In this document: piece after piece, positions 17,612 through 26,358 of the stretch
Layout: each line of letters begins with the position of its first letter
How positions within the stretch are numbered: the first letter of the stretch is position 1
Assembly: GCF_000331735.1 (NCBI RefSeq)
Contig: NC_020126.1
Span: forward strand, 9,551,501 to 9,615,500
Direction of reading: 5' to 3'
Length of the DNA: 64,000 nucleotides
From: Myxococcus stipitatus DSM 14675
GTDB taxonomy: Bacteria; Myxococcota; Myxococcia; Myxococcales; Myxococcaceae
Program-made: the position numbers and the translations under genes
Notes under the pieces: generated by a model
Seen by the model: only the letters and a program-made list of their open reading frames with translations
Database searches by the model: none
Told to the model about the DNA's origin: nothing

Positions 17612-17863
17612 GGAGATTCCGGACGGACGTGAGGGGACTATCGGGCGCGGGAGCATAGCCGCAGACGGCGGAGCGCCAAGTCCCAGGGCGCTCGACTTGG
17701 GCCCCGGCGAGCCTGTTTTCCCTGGGTTTCGCCCATCCGAGCGGCCCAGGGCCCGCCCGGAAGCCCACCCCCGCGAGGAGGAGGCGGCCCTTCCACATGT
17801 CCGCCACCAGACCCACCTGAGAGGCAGCGGGAGAACTCCGCCCGCCTTGGGAGGTCCGCAGCC

Positions 17864-18442
17864 ATGGTCGAGATGACTCGCTCCGACAAGACCACCTCAC
17901 CGCCACCGTACGTGAGGGACGAGCACCGCGTCTTCTCATACGAGACGCTCCCGCCCGACGTCACCTTCAAGTCGGACACCATCCTCTTCAAGCGCAAGAC
18001 GTTCATCACCAGCGTGCTGGTGATGCTCATCACCAGCTTCGCCGTCTTCTACCTGCCGCTGTTCAACGGCTTCATCGCCGGCGCCTTTGGTGGCTTCCAC
18101 GCGCGGACGCTCAAGCGCGCGATGGGGGCGGCCGTGGTGAGCGCCATCGCCCTGCCCCTCTTCTTCGCCTTCTTCGCCTTCATGGCCGGCCCCACCGAGC
18201 TGCGCATCTTCGGCGGACTGGGCTTCTGGGGCTGGGCCCTCACCTACGCCATCAGCCTGCTGATTGGCGCCGCCACGGGCGCGTACAGCCGTCCCCTGCT
18301 CTCCGACGAAATCAGCGCAGCTCCAACCCGAGTGCCAGCCGGCGCTCCGCCACGACGTTCCACTCCGTCGACGGACTCCGTGACGCGAGTGGTGACCGCG
18401 GAGCGAACGAGCCTTCCCATCGGACCTGCGCACGGGGCGTGA
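17864..18442 (+). CDS. Small membrane protein of unknown function
   Basis: 192 aa, ATG 17864 after GGGAGG at 10 nt. The hydrophilic N-terminus (about 45 aa) has VFSYETLPPDVTFKSD. Four membrane helices follow (about 48-68, 70-80, 88-112, 120-142), some with a Gly/Ala pattern (FNGFIAGAFGGFHA) resembling DUF5518-type proteins. The last 45 residues are Pro/Arg/Thr-rich. The final 131 nt overlap the 3' end of the convergent gene at 18312, so the tail may have arisen by loss of an earlier stop. Function unknown. Confidence 0.7.
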   Translation: MVEMTRSDKTTSPPPYVRDEHRVFSYETLPPDVTFKSDTILFKRKTFITSVLVMLITSFAVFYLPLFNGFIAGAFGGFHARTLKRAMGAAVVSAIALPLFFAFFAFMAGPTELRIFGGLGFWGWALTYAISLLIGAATGAYSRPLLSDEISAAPTRVPAGAPPRRSTPSTDSVTRVVTAERTSLPIGPAHGA

Positions 18443-21215
18443 GCAACACCCCGAATGGCCCCACGCGGCCCAGCCACCACTCCATCTGGAGGGTGGCGGC
18501 CGCCTCATGCGTGAGGTGGGTGTCACCCAAGCGCCAGGTGGGCGCATAGGCGGCCTCCACGCGCACCGCATTGGCGCCGGAGCCCGGCAGGCCCGTGCGG
18601 TGCGCCAGCGACACGCGAGGCCCCGCGGCGGGCCGCATCATGGACTCGCCCCAGTTCATCCGAGCCAGTCCTCCCACGCCCACCGCCGTGAAGCGCGAGA
18701 AGCGCGCGCCCTCGTCCACGACGACCAGCGCCTCCGCCTGCACGGTGGCGCGGTAGGGCATCGTCCGCTCCGGATCCGACGTCACCCGCGCCTCCGCGCC
18801 CCAGCCCAAGGAGTCCCAGGCCGAGTCTCGGAACTGGGGAAGCTCCCGCTGCAAGGTGCGGTAGCCCACCAGCGTCATGTCCGTGGACACCACGCGCGGA
18901 GTCCCCCACCGAGGCTCCAGCGACAGCTCTCCATCCAGCACCCGCAGCTCGCTGCTCGACTGGAAGCCGTGTTGACGGGAGTCTCCCAGCGCCTCGGCCA
19001 TGCCCGCGGTGCGCACGCTCACCACCGGTCGCGCCTCGCCCGTGCTGGGGAAGTCCATGCCCACGCTCACCACCGTGCGAGCCGCCCCCGACTCGCGCAG
19101 CGCCGACGCCGCCCACCGCGTCTCCGCGTCCACCTTGCGCCGATGGTCCGCCCCCAGGAAGGCCACCGGGTCCACCTCCGCGAACACTCCGTCGCTCAGC
19201 GTCCCTTGGGCCTCGGTGGCCTGGATGAAGGCGGCCTCGGTGCGCTCGGCCAGCACCAGCCGCTTCAGCTCCTCGGAGGTCGGCGGACGGCGGGCCGCGG
19301 TGGCCATCGCCTCCTCGAACACCGCCGTGCGGTCCAGCACCGCCAGCTTGCGCTGGAGCGCGTCCTCCCGCTCGAAGATACGTTGGCGCTCGAGGACTCC
19401 CGCCTCCGCGGCGCCCTCCACCGGGGTCTGCAAGGCGAGGAGCCGCTGACGCTCGATGGCCATCCTCTCGCCGTCCATCCGGTCCACCGCCGCGCGCTCC
19501 ACTCGCACCACGTGGGCCACGTAGGCGTGCAGCGTGTCGCGCACCTCGGAGCGCCTCGCGGGCTCGGCCGAGTCGAGCACCCGCGTCACCACCTCCGGCA
19601 GCGCCTCATAGACCTGGCGCCGTGAGTCGGGGTCCGGCGACTGGAGGCGCTCATGCAGCCGCAGCAACCGCGACAGCTCCCGCGCGCCCACGTGACTCGA
19701 GAGTGACTCCAGGGCCTCGCGCCTCGCGGTGTCCGCGCGCACGGCGCGCTCCCCGGTGGACTCGAAGGCATCCGGAATCAGCTCCAGCAGCGGCCCCGCG
19801 GGCCCCTCCTTCCCCACCACCTCCACCTTCGCCAGCGCGTCGAGCGTGGCCGTGGGCAGCACCCACAACACCCCGGGCGGACGCACCTGCCGCTCCTGCT
19901 CCAGCACTCCGTTGAGCATGAAGAGGAGCGCGGTCGCGCAGTTGTCGGTGAAGAAGTAGTAGCCCATGTACCCGCGACGCTCGAGCTCCCAGATGCGCTC
20001 CAGCATCCGCTCCTCCTCGCCGCGCGTGAGGCGCAGCCGGAAGCGGCGGATGGTGCGCTGCTCCAGCTCCAGCGCCTCGTGCGTGAGGTCTCCCATCGTC
20101 CCGGTGAGGAACACGGTGTCGTACGCACCCGTCATCCCCTTCACGACGTAGTCCAGCCCCTTCGACTCCATGCCCGTGAGCGCCACGAGTTGCACGACGC
20201 GCTCGAACGAGGGGCCTCGCACCTGCGCTCCCTCGCGCCAGACCGGACGCAGCAGCAGGTGTCCGAAGAGCGACTCGGGCTGTCGTCCCGTGGCGGCGAC
20301 GAGGAGGACCTCGACATGGGACAGCATGTCCTTCTCCGCCCACGCATCGAAGGCCGGGCAGACACCGCGCCCGCCCAAGGCCCCCAGGCCCGAGGACTCC
20401 ACCAGCTCCGCCAGCGCGCGCGACTTGGAGAACTCCTGGCAGCGCACCTGCTCGTCCTCGGACAGCGCGTCGGCGCGCAGGGACTCCACGGGGACGAACA
20501 TCTCCTCCGCGAAGGTCACCAGGTCCAGCGCCGCGCTCCCCTGTCCCAGCGCGCGGCTGAAGGCCCCCGCGAACTCCAGGCGCGACTGCTCCTTCCACAC
20601 GAGCGGCCGCTCCAAGGGCTTGAGCCACCCCGACAGGCGCCGCCAGCGCACCGTCCGACTCCACTCCCGCGCCGCATCCCAGCGCCGCACCACCGCGTGC
20701 ACCACCGCGCGACGGCGCCACAGTTGCTCCGACTCCACGTCCGTCAGCCGTGACATGCGCACGGTGACCCGACGCTCGGAGGACGGCGCATAGCGATAGA
20801 GGTGAAGCCGCGCGCCTTCCTCGGTCCAGTCCGGACGGGCCTCGGAGCCATCGCCCAGGCCGAGCGGCGAGGACTCCGGATGCAGGACCACCTCGAGGGG
20901 GCCTCCTGGAAAGCGGCGCATCGCGGGAGGGAGCGCGGCGAGGCCCGCTTCGATTTCGCTCACCAGGAACGCGTCCTCCGCCGCCGCGCCCGTCAGCACC
21001 CACCCCGCATGCCTCAGGGCGCGAACCCGCTCACGCAGACGCTGGAGCGAAGCACCTCCCAGCTCGGCCAGGGGCTCCCCCCGCGGGACAGGCTCGCCGG
21101 GGTGAGACGCGCTCTCGTCCCGCGCCACCCCGAGCGGGGCCCGCATCGGTTCGGGTCGCGCGCCGACAGGCAGTGCGAGCAGGAGCCCCAGCAGCCATCC
21201 CCCCCGGAGGCTCAC
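18312..21215 (-). CDS. Exported Lnb/DUF4105 N-terminal domain protein with C-terminal outer-membrane-like region
   Basis: 967 aa starting at GTG 21215, overlapping the upstream lipoprotein gene by 4 nt. A signal peptide (WLLGLLLALPVGA) directs export. The central part (about 290-460) holds the DUF4105/Lnb periplasmic signature: ESLFGHLLLRP with a conserved His, and GYYFFTDNCATALLFMLN with a conserved Cys. This is the Cys/His pairing of the family recently tied to lipoprotein N-acylation (Lnb) in Bacteroidetes. A charged helical segment (about 480-690) follows, and the last 270 residues alternate polar and hydrophobic residues, ending in LELR, as in an outer-membrane beta-barrel. Myxobacteria also have Lnt-type enzymes, so the substrate here is uncertain. 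Confidence 0.75.
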   Translation of the reverse strand: MSLRGGWLLGLLLALPVGARPEPMRAPLGVARDESASHPGEPVPRGEPLAELGGASLQRLRERVRALRHAGWVLTGAAAEDAFLVSEIEAGLAALPPAMRRFPGGPLEVVLHPESSPLGLGDGSEARPDWTEEGARLHLYRYAPSSERRVTVRMSRLTDVESEQLWRRRAVVHAVVRRWDAAREWSRTVRWRRLSGWLKPLERPLVWKEQSRLEFAGAFSRALGQGSAALDLVTFAEEMFVPVESLRADALSEDEQVRCQEFSKSRALAELVESSGLGALGGRGVCPAFDAWAEKDMLSHVEVLLVAATGRQPESLFGHLLLRPVWREGAQVRGPSFERVVQLVALTGMESKGLDYVVKGMTGAYDTVFLTGTMGDLTHEALELEQRTIRRFRLRLTRGEEERMLERIWELERRGYMGYYFFTDNCATALLFMLNGVLEQERQVRPPGVLWVLPTATLDALAKVEVVGKEGPAGPLLELIPDAFESTGERAVRADTARREALESLSSHVGARELSRLLRLHERLQSPDPDSRRQVYEALPEVVTRVLDSAEPARRSEVRDTLHAYVAHVVRVERAAVDRMDGERMAIERQRLLALQTPVEGAAEAGVLERQRIFEREDALQRKLAVLDRTAVFEEAMATAARRPPTSEELKRLVLAERTEAAFIQATEAQGTLSDGVFAEVDPVAFLGADHRRKVDAETRWAASALRESGAARTVVSVGMDFPSTGEARPVVSVRTAGMAEALGDSRQHGFQSSSELRVLDGELSLEPRWGTPRVVSTDMTLVGYRTLQRELPQFRDSAWDSLGWGAEARVTSDPERTMPYRATVQAEALVVVDEGARFSRFTAVGVGGLARMNWGESMMRPAAGPRVSLAHRTGLPGSGANAVRVEAAYAPTWRLGDTHLTHEAAATLQMEWWLGRVGPFGVLLTPRAQVRWEGSFAPRSPLASRSPSTEWNVVAERRLALGLELR

Positions 21216-21991
21216 CGCGTCACCTCGGCCGTCACCTCCTCACCTTGTGCCGCGAGGAATGCCAGACGGTCCTCATCCAGCTTCGGGTCCGTGCGCGCCA
21301 GCTCGCCCACCCGCTCCAACCAGGCCAGCGCCCGCTCGGGCGTCAGGGAGCGCGTGTCCGCCAGCGCGAGCAGCTCCCCTCGGTTGGCGCGCAGCAGCTT
21401 GCCGAACGTGCCCAGGTTCTCCCGCCGGATGTACGCCGCCGCCGCCAGGTCCTCCACCGTCGGCCCCGCGCCCAGCGCCAGGTCCTCTCGCAGCTGGTGC
21501 GTCCGAGCGCGCAAGTACACCTGCGCCGCGCGACCCACCTCCTCGGGGTTCGCCTCCCGGCGCTGCCGGCGTCGCTCCGCCGAGACAGCCACGCGCCAGA
21601 TGACCACGCCCAACCCGATCACCGTCGCCGCCAGCGTCGTCGCCGACAGCACCCGCCCGTTGTTCTTCTCGCTGTTGCTCGACTCGGAGCGGGAATCCGT
21701 CCCGTCCTCCCCGCTGCTCTTCGACTCGCTGGAGCCCTCTTCGCCGCTGCTCTTCGACTCGCTCGAGCCCCCCTCACCCGAGCTGTTCCCCGACCCCTCG
21801 GCCCCCTTCGACGAATCGCCCGAGCCCTTCGACGAATCCCCGGACCCCTTCGACGAGTCCCCCGAGCCATCCGAGGAGCCATTCGAGGCGCTCACATCCC
21901 CGCCCCCCGCCGCGTTGGGCGTCGCGCACCCCGTCACCCCCACCACCACCGCCATCACCAGCGCCAACCCCGTCGAGCTTTTTGTTGTCAT
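21212..21991 (-). CDS. Lipoprotein with Ser/Gly/Asp/Glu low-complexity repeats
   Basis: 259 aa from ATG 21991, preceded by a strong GGAGG at 7 nt. The signal peptide ends in lipobox VTGC. Residues about 30-115 are an acidic, serine-rich repeat region (SSKGSGD three times, then two near-identical 11-residue units SSESKSSGE). A hydrophobic helix (VLSATTLAATVIGLGVVIW) and a charged helical C-terminal domain of about 110 aa, with VYLRARTHQLREDLALG, follow. This architecture suggests an envelope-spanning linker with a membrane-proximal domain. It is translationally coupled to the DUF4105 gene (GTGA overlap), so the two products probably work together. Confidence 0.78.
   Translation of the reverse strand: MTTKSSTGLALVMAVVVGVTGCATPNAAGGGDVSASNGSSDGSGDSSKGSGDSSKGSGDSSKGAEGSGNSSGEGGSSESKSSGEEGSSESKSSGEDGTDSRSESSNSEKNNGRVLSATTLAATVIGLGVVIWRVAVSAERRRQRREANPEEVGRAAQVYLRARTHQLREDLALGAGPTVEDLAAAAYIRRENLGTFGKLLRANRGELLALADTRSLTPERALAWLERVGELARTDPKLDEDRLAFLAAQGEEVTAEVTR
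21705..21770. repeat. Two 33-nt tandem units inside the low-complexity lipoprotein gene
   Basis: Two adjacent, almost identical 33-nt blocks encode the 11-residue units SSESKSSGEEG and SSESKSSGEDG. They are in frame and probably vary in copy number between strains. Confidence 0.6.
21804..21866. repeat. Three 21-nt tandem units inside the low-complexity lipoprotein gene
   Basis: Three consecutive units beginning CCCTTCGACGA at 21804, 21825 and 21846 encode SSKGSGD. Spacing is exactly 21 nt, which keeps the frame. Confidence 0.7.
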
Positions 21992-22488
21992 CCCAAACAC
22001 CCTCCTGAAGGAGCATTCGTTCGCGCGAGCGAATGGCAGACACGGTCCACCCACACGGCACGAATACATTTTCACGGACTCGTTAGCCAGTGACGTGCCG
22101 AGAACCGGACAGAGGAGTTACGCGGGCTTGCAACCAGGCACCCCGGCCAGGCGCGAAACGGACGGCCCAGCAAGTGCGTCACGGGCTTCGCGCCAGCGGA
22201 GGTGGGACACGCTCGCGGGAGGGAAGGGCAACGCGCCGGGCATCGACTTTCGACCCCGGCGCGCGCTCACTTGCAACCTACCGCGAAAGGCCCTCCCCCC
22301 CGGTGGGCCTGCTCTTCATTGTCACGCCGGACACATGCCGATTTCCATCCGGGGAACCCCTGATGTCACAATCCACCCAGACACCCGGGCCCGCGGGGCA
22401 TGTCACAGACCAATGCTTAACAAATGCAGACTCCACATCCTGGCGGAATAGTGGGAGCCACGCATTGCCATCGTATACTCAGGATACC
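21992..22488. other. Divergent intergenic region, clearly less GC-rich
   Basis: About 500 nt between the minus-strand lipoprotein gene and the plus-strand LuxR gene. It contains the 22-bp near-palindrome at 22014-22035 and a downstream part (about 22395-22490) with much lower GC and mixed third-codon positions, typical of promoter DNA here. A TATACT element at 22474 is a possible -10 box for the regulator. An in-frame ATG at 22363 would extend the regulator into this region. Confidence 0.45.
22014..22035. promoter_or_regulatory. 22-bp near-perfect palindrome upstream of the lipoprotein-DUF4105 operon
   Basis: CATTCGTTCGC at 22014-22024 faces its complement at 22025-22035, with ten of eleven pairs Watson-Crick and one T:G. 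It sits just upstream of the ribosome-binding site of the gene starting at 21991, where it could be a repressor site or a leader hairpin. Confidence 0.5.
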
Positions 22489-23613
22489 TTGATTCGTTTG
22501 AATTCCGAGGAACAGCGTATCCTGGCGGATCTGGAAGCCCTGCTCGTCGAAGCAGAGCCGGGTTCAGAATCCCTGCCCACGGTGCTGGGGGCCCTGCGCG
22601 AGTCGCTGAAGGCGGAGCGCGCGGTGGCCTACGGCGTCGACGTGGGGCCTGACCGCTATCATATCAGTTACTCCCACAGCTCGGGCTTTCCCCAGCAGCC
22701 CGGAGGAGTCTTCGAGGCGCTGGAGAGCTTCCTGTCGGACCGGGAGAGCCTTTGGGGCTGGTATGACCCCGCACGTCCGGCGCCGGCGCAGCGCAACCGG
22801 GCGCTGCACTTCCGCTCGCTCCAGGAGTCGGAGGCGCGGCAGATGCCCTTGCATGACCTGCCCGCCTACGAAGTCGGGCGGCGTCTGGGATTGACCGAGG
22901 GCGAGCTGGAGTCGCAGCGCGAGCGGGTCAACGTCCGCTCCGGCGCGGTGTTCCGGCAGCTGGGCATGGAGCGGATGGCCTTCCTGCGCACGCTGGTGTG
23001 CGAAGGGCCGGCGCTCCTGGGCTGGCTGGGCTTGATGCGCGAGGAGCCCTTCACCGAGCGCGAGCAGCGCGTGCTCCAGGCGCTGACGCCCACGCTGCAG
23101 CGGCGGCTGACGATGGAGACGCGGCTGCGCGAGTCGGGGCTGATGTCCACCGCGCTGGAAGTGGCCATGGAGGCGCTGGGCCGCGCGGCCTGGGTCGTCA
23201 GTGGCAGCGGGCGGGTGGTGCACGCCAACAGCGCGGGCCGCGTCTGGTTGGAGCGGGGCGAGCCGGAGCTGATGGAGCAGCTGCGGCGAGGTGCCCAGGG
23301 CATTCCGTGCTCGGGGCCGCTGACGCTCACGCCGCTGCGCACGCCGGGGTTGCCCTCGCACTACCTGGCCATCGACTCGGGCACGGCCTCCAGCGCCGCC
23401 GCGCGAGTGCAGGCCCTGGCCGCCCGCTGGTCGCTCACGGCGCGCGAGTCGGAGGTCCTCACGCACATCGTCCAGGGTGAGACGAACAAGTCCATCGCCG
23501 GCAGGCTGGGCTGCGCCGAACGCACCGTCGAGGTCCACGTCACGCACCTGCTCGCCAAGGCCCACGTGGAGAGCCGCTCCGCGCTCATCGCGCGCTTCTT
23601 CCAGACGTCCTGA
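22489..23613 (+). CDS. LuxR-type HTH transcriptional regulator
   Basis: 374 aa from TTG 22489, preceded by AGGA at 4 nt. An in-frame ATG at 22363 would give 416 aa, but the intervening codons lack the GC-ending bias of real genes here. The C-terminal 60 residues are a classic GerE/LuxR helix-turn-helix: LTARESEVLTHIVQGETNKSIAGRLGCAERTVEVHVTHLL (shown in the family as LTxRExEVL...TVKxH). The N-terminal 300 aa resemble a GAF/PAS-like sensor (AYEVGRRLGL, EEPFTEREQRVLQAL). No receiver domain is present, so it is not phosphorylation-controlled. A hairpin follows the stop. Confidence 0.83.
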   Translation: MIRLNSEEQRILADLEALLVEAEPGSESLPTVLGALRESLKAERAVAYGVDVGPDRYHISYSHSSGFPQQPGGVFEALESFLSDRESLWGWYDPARPAPAQRNRALHFRSLQESEARQMPLHDLPAYEVGRRLGLTEGELESQRERVNVRSGAVFRQLGMERMAFLRTLVCEGPALLGWLGLMREEPFTEREQRVLQALTPTLQRRLTMETRLRESGLMSTALEVAMEALGRAAWVVSGSGRVVHANSAGRVWLERGEPELMEQLRRGAQGIPCSGPLTLTPLRTPGLPSHYLAIDSGTASSAAARVQALAARWSLTARESEVLTHIVQGETNKSIAGRLGCAERTVEVHVTHLLAKAHVESRSALIARFFQTS

Positions 23614-23633
23614 AGCCCCCGCCCGGCGCAAGG

Positions 23634-23651
23634 CCCCACGTCCGCGTGGGG
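23634..23651 (+). terminator. Hairpin terminator after the LuxR-type gene
   Basis: CCCCACG at 23634-23640 pairs with CGTGGGG at 23645-23651 around TCCG, 20 nt after the stop. Confidence 0.55.
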
Positions 23652-23662
23652 GCGTGCCTAGA

Positions 23663-24838
23663 ATGGGCGGAGTGAACACACCTCGAGACGCCCTCATCCA
23701 GGCCGCCCGCACCCGTGCGCGACACGCGGTGGAGGCAGGGCCCCGCTCCACGCCACCTGACGGTGTCCCTCGCCGACGGCGGCTCGTCCTCGGGGACCCG
23801 CAAGCGCCCTGCGACAAGGTCCTGCGCATCCTGGAGCACCACGGCCTCCTGGGTGAGGACGGCGGGCTGAGGCCCGACGTGCAGCTCATCTCGGTGGGCG
23901 ACCACTTCGACTGGGGCCCGCCCTCCGAGCGCGACGCCGCGGCCGAGAGCGCGCTGGCGCTGGTGGCGTGGCTCGCCTCGCATCCCGCCGACCAGGTCAT
24001 CATGCTCCTGGGCAACCACGACCTGGGACGCGTGGGGGAGCTGGCCGGCTTCGATGACGCCCGCTTCGCCGCGGCCCAGGCGGAAGCGGACCGCATCTAT
24101 CAACACGGCGTCACCGATGAGGCCGGCGAGCGGGCCTTCCTGGAGCGCTGGCCCCAGGTGCCCACGGCGGAGCTGGTGGCGCGCGACTTCGGCAACTTCC
24201 GTCAGGCCCAGCGAGACTGGGTGGAGCACCTCTTGCGCGTGCGCCGCTTCCGCGCCGCGCACGTCGCGGGCACGGGCCTGCTGGTGCTGCACGCGGGCGT
24301 CACGCATGAGGACCTGGAGGTGACGGGCCTCGCGCGCGAGCACCACGCGGATGCCCACGCGGTGGCCCAGGCGCTCAACACCGTGGTCGACGAGCGCGTC
24401 GCGGGCTGGACAGGGGGCCGGCTGGAGCTGCCGGGCCTGCACCACCCGGGGGATGCCGCCTCGGGCGAGGGCACGGGCATCTTCTATCAGCGCCCCAGCC
24501 TGAAGCCGGAGGACGCGGAACGCACGCGCCAGACACCTCGGCGGCGCTTCGACCCTCGGCGGATTCCCTCGGGGCTGACCCAGGTGCTGGGACACACGCG
24601 AGACAAGCGCATCCGCGAGCTGATGGGCGTCACCTCGGGCGCGGCGCGCGACGGCGTGGTGCGCCACCTCGTGACGGACGGAGCGCGGGTCACGTGCGCG
24701 CACGGAGCACCCCCGCCGACGGGCGCGGCGGAGGCGGTGCTCGTCTTCGTCGATGGAGGCATGAGCCACTGCCCCGTCGAGGACTACGAGCTGTTCGACC
24801 TGGACACGCGCGCCGCCGTGCGTGCGGCGGCGCGCTGA
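23663..24838 (+). CDS. Calcineurin-like metallophosphoesterase
   Basis: About 391 aa from ATG 23663 (GTG 23672 is an alternative). The two-metal site is recognisable: GDPQAP replaces the usual GDxHG, then SVGDHFDWGP (GDxxDxG motif), LLGNHDLG (GNHD/E) and later histidines in LHAGVTHED and VLGHTRDK. It belongs to the Ser/Thr-phosphatase-like or Ap4A-hydrolase-like branch. The substrate is unknown; the first motif differs from the canonical Asp-x-His. A long loop (about 290-320, rich in Arg/Pro) is inserted before the last metal motif. It converges on the thioredoxin-like gene, 9 nt apart. Confidence 0.82.
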   Translation: MGGVNTPRDALIQAARTRARHAVEAGPRSTPPDGVPRRRRLVLGDPQAPCDKVLRILEHHGLLGEDGGLRPDVQLISVGDHFDWGPPSERDAAAESALALVAWLASHPADQVIMLLGNHDLGRVGELAGFDDARFAAAQAEADRIYQHGVTDEAGERAFLERWPQVPTAELVARDFGNFRQAQRDWVEHLLRVRRFRAAHVAGTGLLVLHAGVTHEDLEVTGLAREHHADAHAVAQALNTVVDERVAGWTGGRLELPGLHHPGDAASGEGTGIFYQRPSLKPEDAERTRQTPRRRFDPRRIPSGLTQVLGHTRDKRIRELMGVTSGAARDGVVRHLVTDGARVTCAHGAPPPTGAAEAVLVFVDGGMSHCPVEDYELFDLDTRAAVRAAAR

Positions 24839-24847
24839 CCACCTTCG

Positions 24848-26227
24848 CTACTTCGGCGAAGGCGCGGCCGTCGCCTGGAGCTCGGTGAGCTTCTTCTCCA
24901 GGCTCTTCACCTGACGCGCCGACACCTGCGCCGCGGGCAGCGTCTTGGCGTAGGTGAGGGCCTCCTCCAGCGTCTTCGTCGCCGTGGCGGAGTCCTTGCG
25001 CGCGACGAGGATGTCCACGCGGGTGGACAGCACGGAGAGCCGGCGGGCGCCCTGCACGAGCACCAGGGCGCGGTCGCTCGCGGCGAGCGCCTCGTCCAGG
25101 CGGCCCAGGTTCTTGAACACCGAGGCCAGGCGCGCGGGCGGGTTGTAGTCCTTCGGCAGGTCCTTCTCGCTCTGCTGCAGCGCGGGGATGACGCGGTCCA
25201 CCTGCCCCAGCTTCATCGCGGCCGAGACGCGGTGCGAGTCGAACACGGCGCGGGCCTCGGCGTTGGGCGCCTTCGCGGCCTCGCCCTCCAGGTACGCCAG
25301 CCACTCCTGGGCGAGCACCTTCACGCCGGCCTCGTCCTTGGCGGCCTTGCGCGCGGCGATTCGCGAGTCGTACAGGCCCGAGACGTCGTCACCGGCCATC
25401 TGGATGGCGGGCGGCCCCATGGCCTCCACCACCTTGGCCTCGAGCGCGGTGCGCAGCGCCGTGACCCCCTCCGCGCCGTCCGGAACCATCAGCGAGCACA
25501 TCAGGCCCGTCGCCGCGCTGTTGGCCCACGACAGCGAGCGAGGCGTGCTCGGGAGCAATTCCAGCGCCTTCGTCGCGCACTCCTTCGCCTTGGCCTCGTC
25601 GAACGTGGAGTACAGCACCATCAGCAGCGACTCCAGCGCGCGGCCCCGGCGGGACCAGTCGGCGGGGGCCTCGGCCAGCGCCTCCGTCAGCGCCTCCGCG
25701 GCCTCTGCCGGGCGGCCCTCTCCGGACAGCGCGTCACCGCGCGCCAGGAGCGCCTCCGCGCCCGTGACACCGCCCTTGTAGGCGCGCTCGCCGTCCTCGA
25801 AGAGCTTCACCAGTTGGTCCACGGTGGCGCTGCCCGCGAAGCGCAGCAGCGGCTTCTCCGCGCGCGGGTCGATGATGAACAGCGTGGGCCAGAACTCGAT
25901 GGGGAACTTCTCCTGGAACGCCGCGTTCTGCGTCAGGTCCGTGTTCACCTGCAGCCAGACGAAGCGGTCCGCGTGCGCGGCCAGGGACTTGTCCGACAGG
26001 ACGTTCGCCTTCATCGAGCGACACGTGTGGCACCACGGCGCCCAGACGTCGACGAAGAGCGGCACGCCCTTCGCCTTCGCTTCCGCGAGCGCGCGCGAGT
26101 AGTCGTCATCGATGAACGGCAGTGGGGCACCAGCGTGCGTCGCGTCCGCGGACACGGGCGTGTTCGTGTTCGCGGCGGTGCAGGCGACGAGCCCCGAGAG
26201 CAGCAGGCAAGCGGCGAGATAGCGCAT
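24848..26227 (-). CDS. Thioredoxin-fold lipoprotein with C-terminal TPR-like helices (copy A)
   Basis: 459 aa from ATG 26227. The signal sequence ends with lipobox LVAC. A thioredoxin-fold domain (about 40-150) has the intact redox motif WCHTC in FVDVWAPWCHTCRSMK, and the cis-Pro loop is EFWPTLFI; this suits a DsbD-gamma or thiol-reductase-like role in the periplasm. The remaining 300 residues are helical pairs in a TPR-like pattern (ALTEALAEAPADWSRRG, LGRLDEALAASDRAL). A second, diverged copy lies directly upstream (26359-27774), separated by a hairpin, so the two are expressed independently. Confidence 0.88.
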   Translation of the reverse strand: MRYLAACLLLSGLVACTAANTNTPVSADATHAGAPLPFIDDDYSRALAEAKAKGVPLFVDVWAPWCHTCRSMKANVLSDKSLAAHADRFVWLQVNTDLTQNAAFQEKFPIEFWPTLFIIDPRAEKPLLRFAGSATVDQLVKLFEDGERAYKGGVTGAEALLARGDALSGEGRPAEAAEALTEALAEAPADWSRRGRALESLLMVLYSTFDEAKAKECATKALELLPSTPRSLSWANSAATGLMCSLMVPDGAEGVTALRTALEAKVVEAMGPPAIQMAGDDVSGLYDSRIAARKAAKDEAGVKVLAQEWLAYLEGEAAKAPNAEARAVFDSHRVSAAMKLGQVDRVIPALQQSEKDLPKDYNPPARLASVFKNLGRLDEALAASDRALVLVQGARRLSVLSTRVDILVARKDSATATKTLEEALTYAKTLPAAQVSARQVKSLEKKLTELQATAAPSPK

Positions 26228-26314
26228 GGCGCGCACCCTACCGCGCCCCCATGCCGCTGTCCCTCGGTGACATCCACCAGGCAAGGACCCAGGCCCTCCC
26301 CCGCCGCTCCTCCT

Positions 26315-26346
26315 GGTGGGTGCTCACACGCACAGAGGCACCCACC
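26315..26346 (-). terminator. Hairpin terminator between the thioredoxin-like paralogues
   Basis: GGTGGGTGC at 26315-26323 pairs perfectly with GCACCCACC at 26338-26346 around a 14-nt loop, starting 13 nt beyond the stop of copy B on the minus strand. Confidence 0.6.
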
Positions 26347-26358
26347 TCGCGGGAGGGA

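Noticed and set aside
21705-21866. Repeat block considered as a possible CRISPR or satellite
   Set aside because: Units are 21 and 33 nt, contiguous, in frame and encode a Ser/Gly/Glu repeat; no spacers exist.
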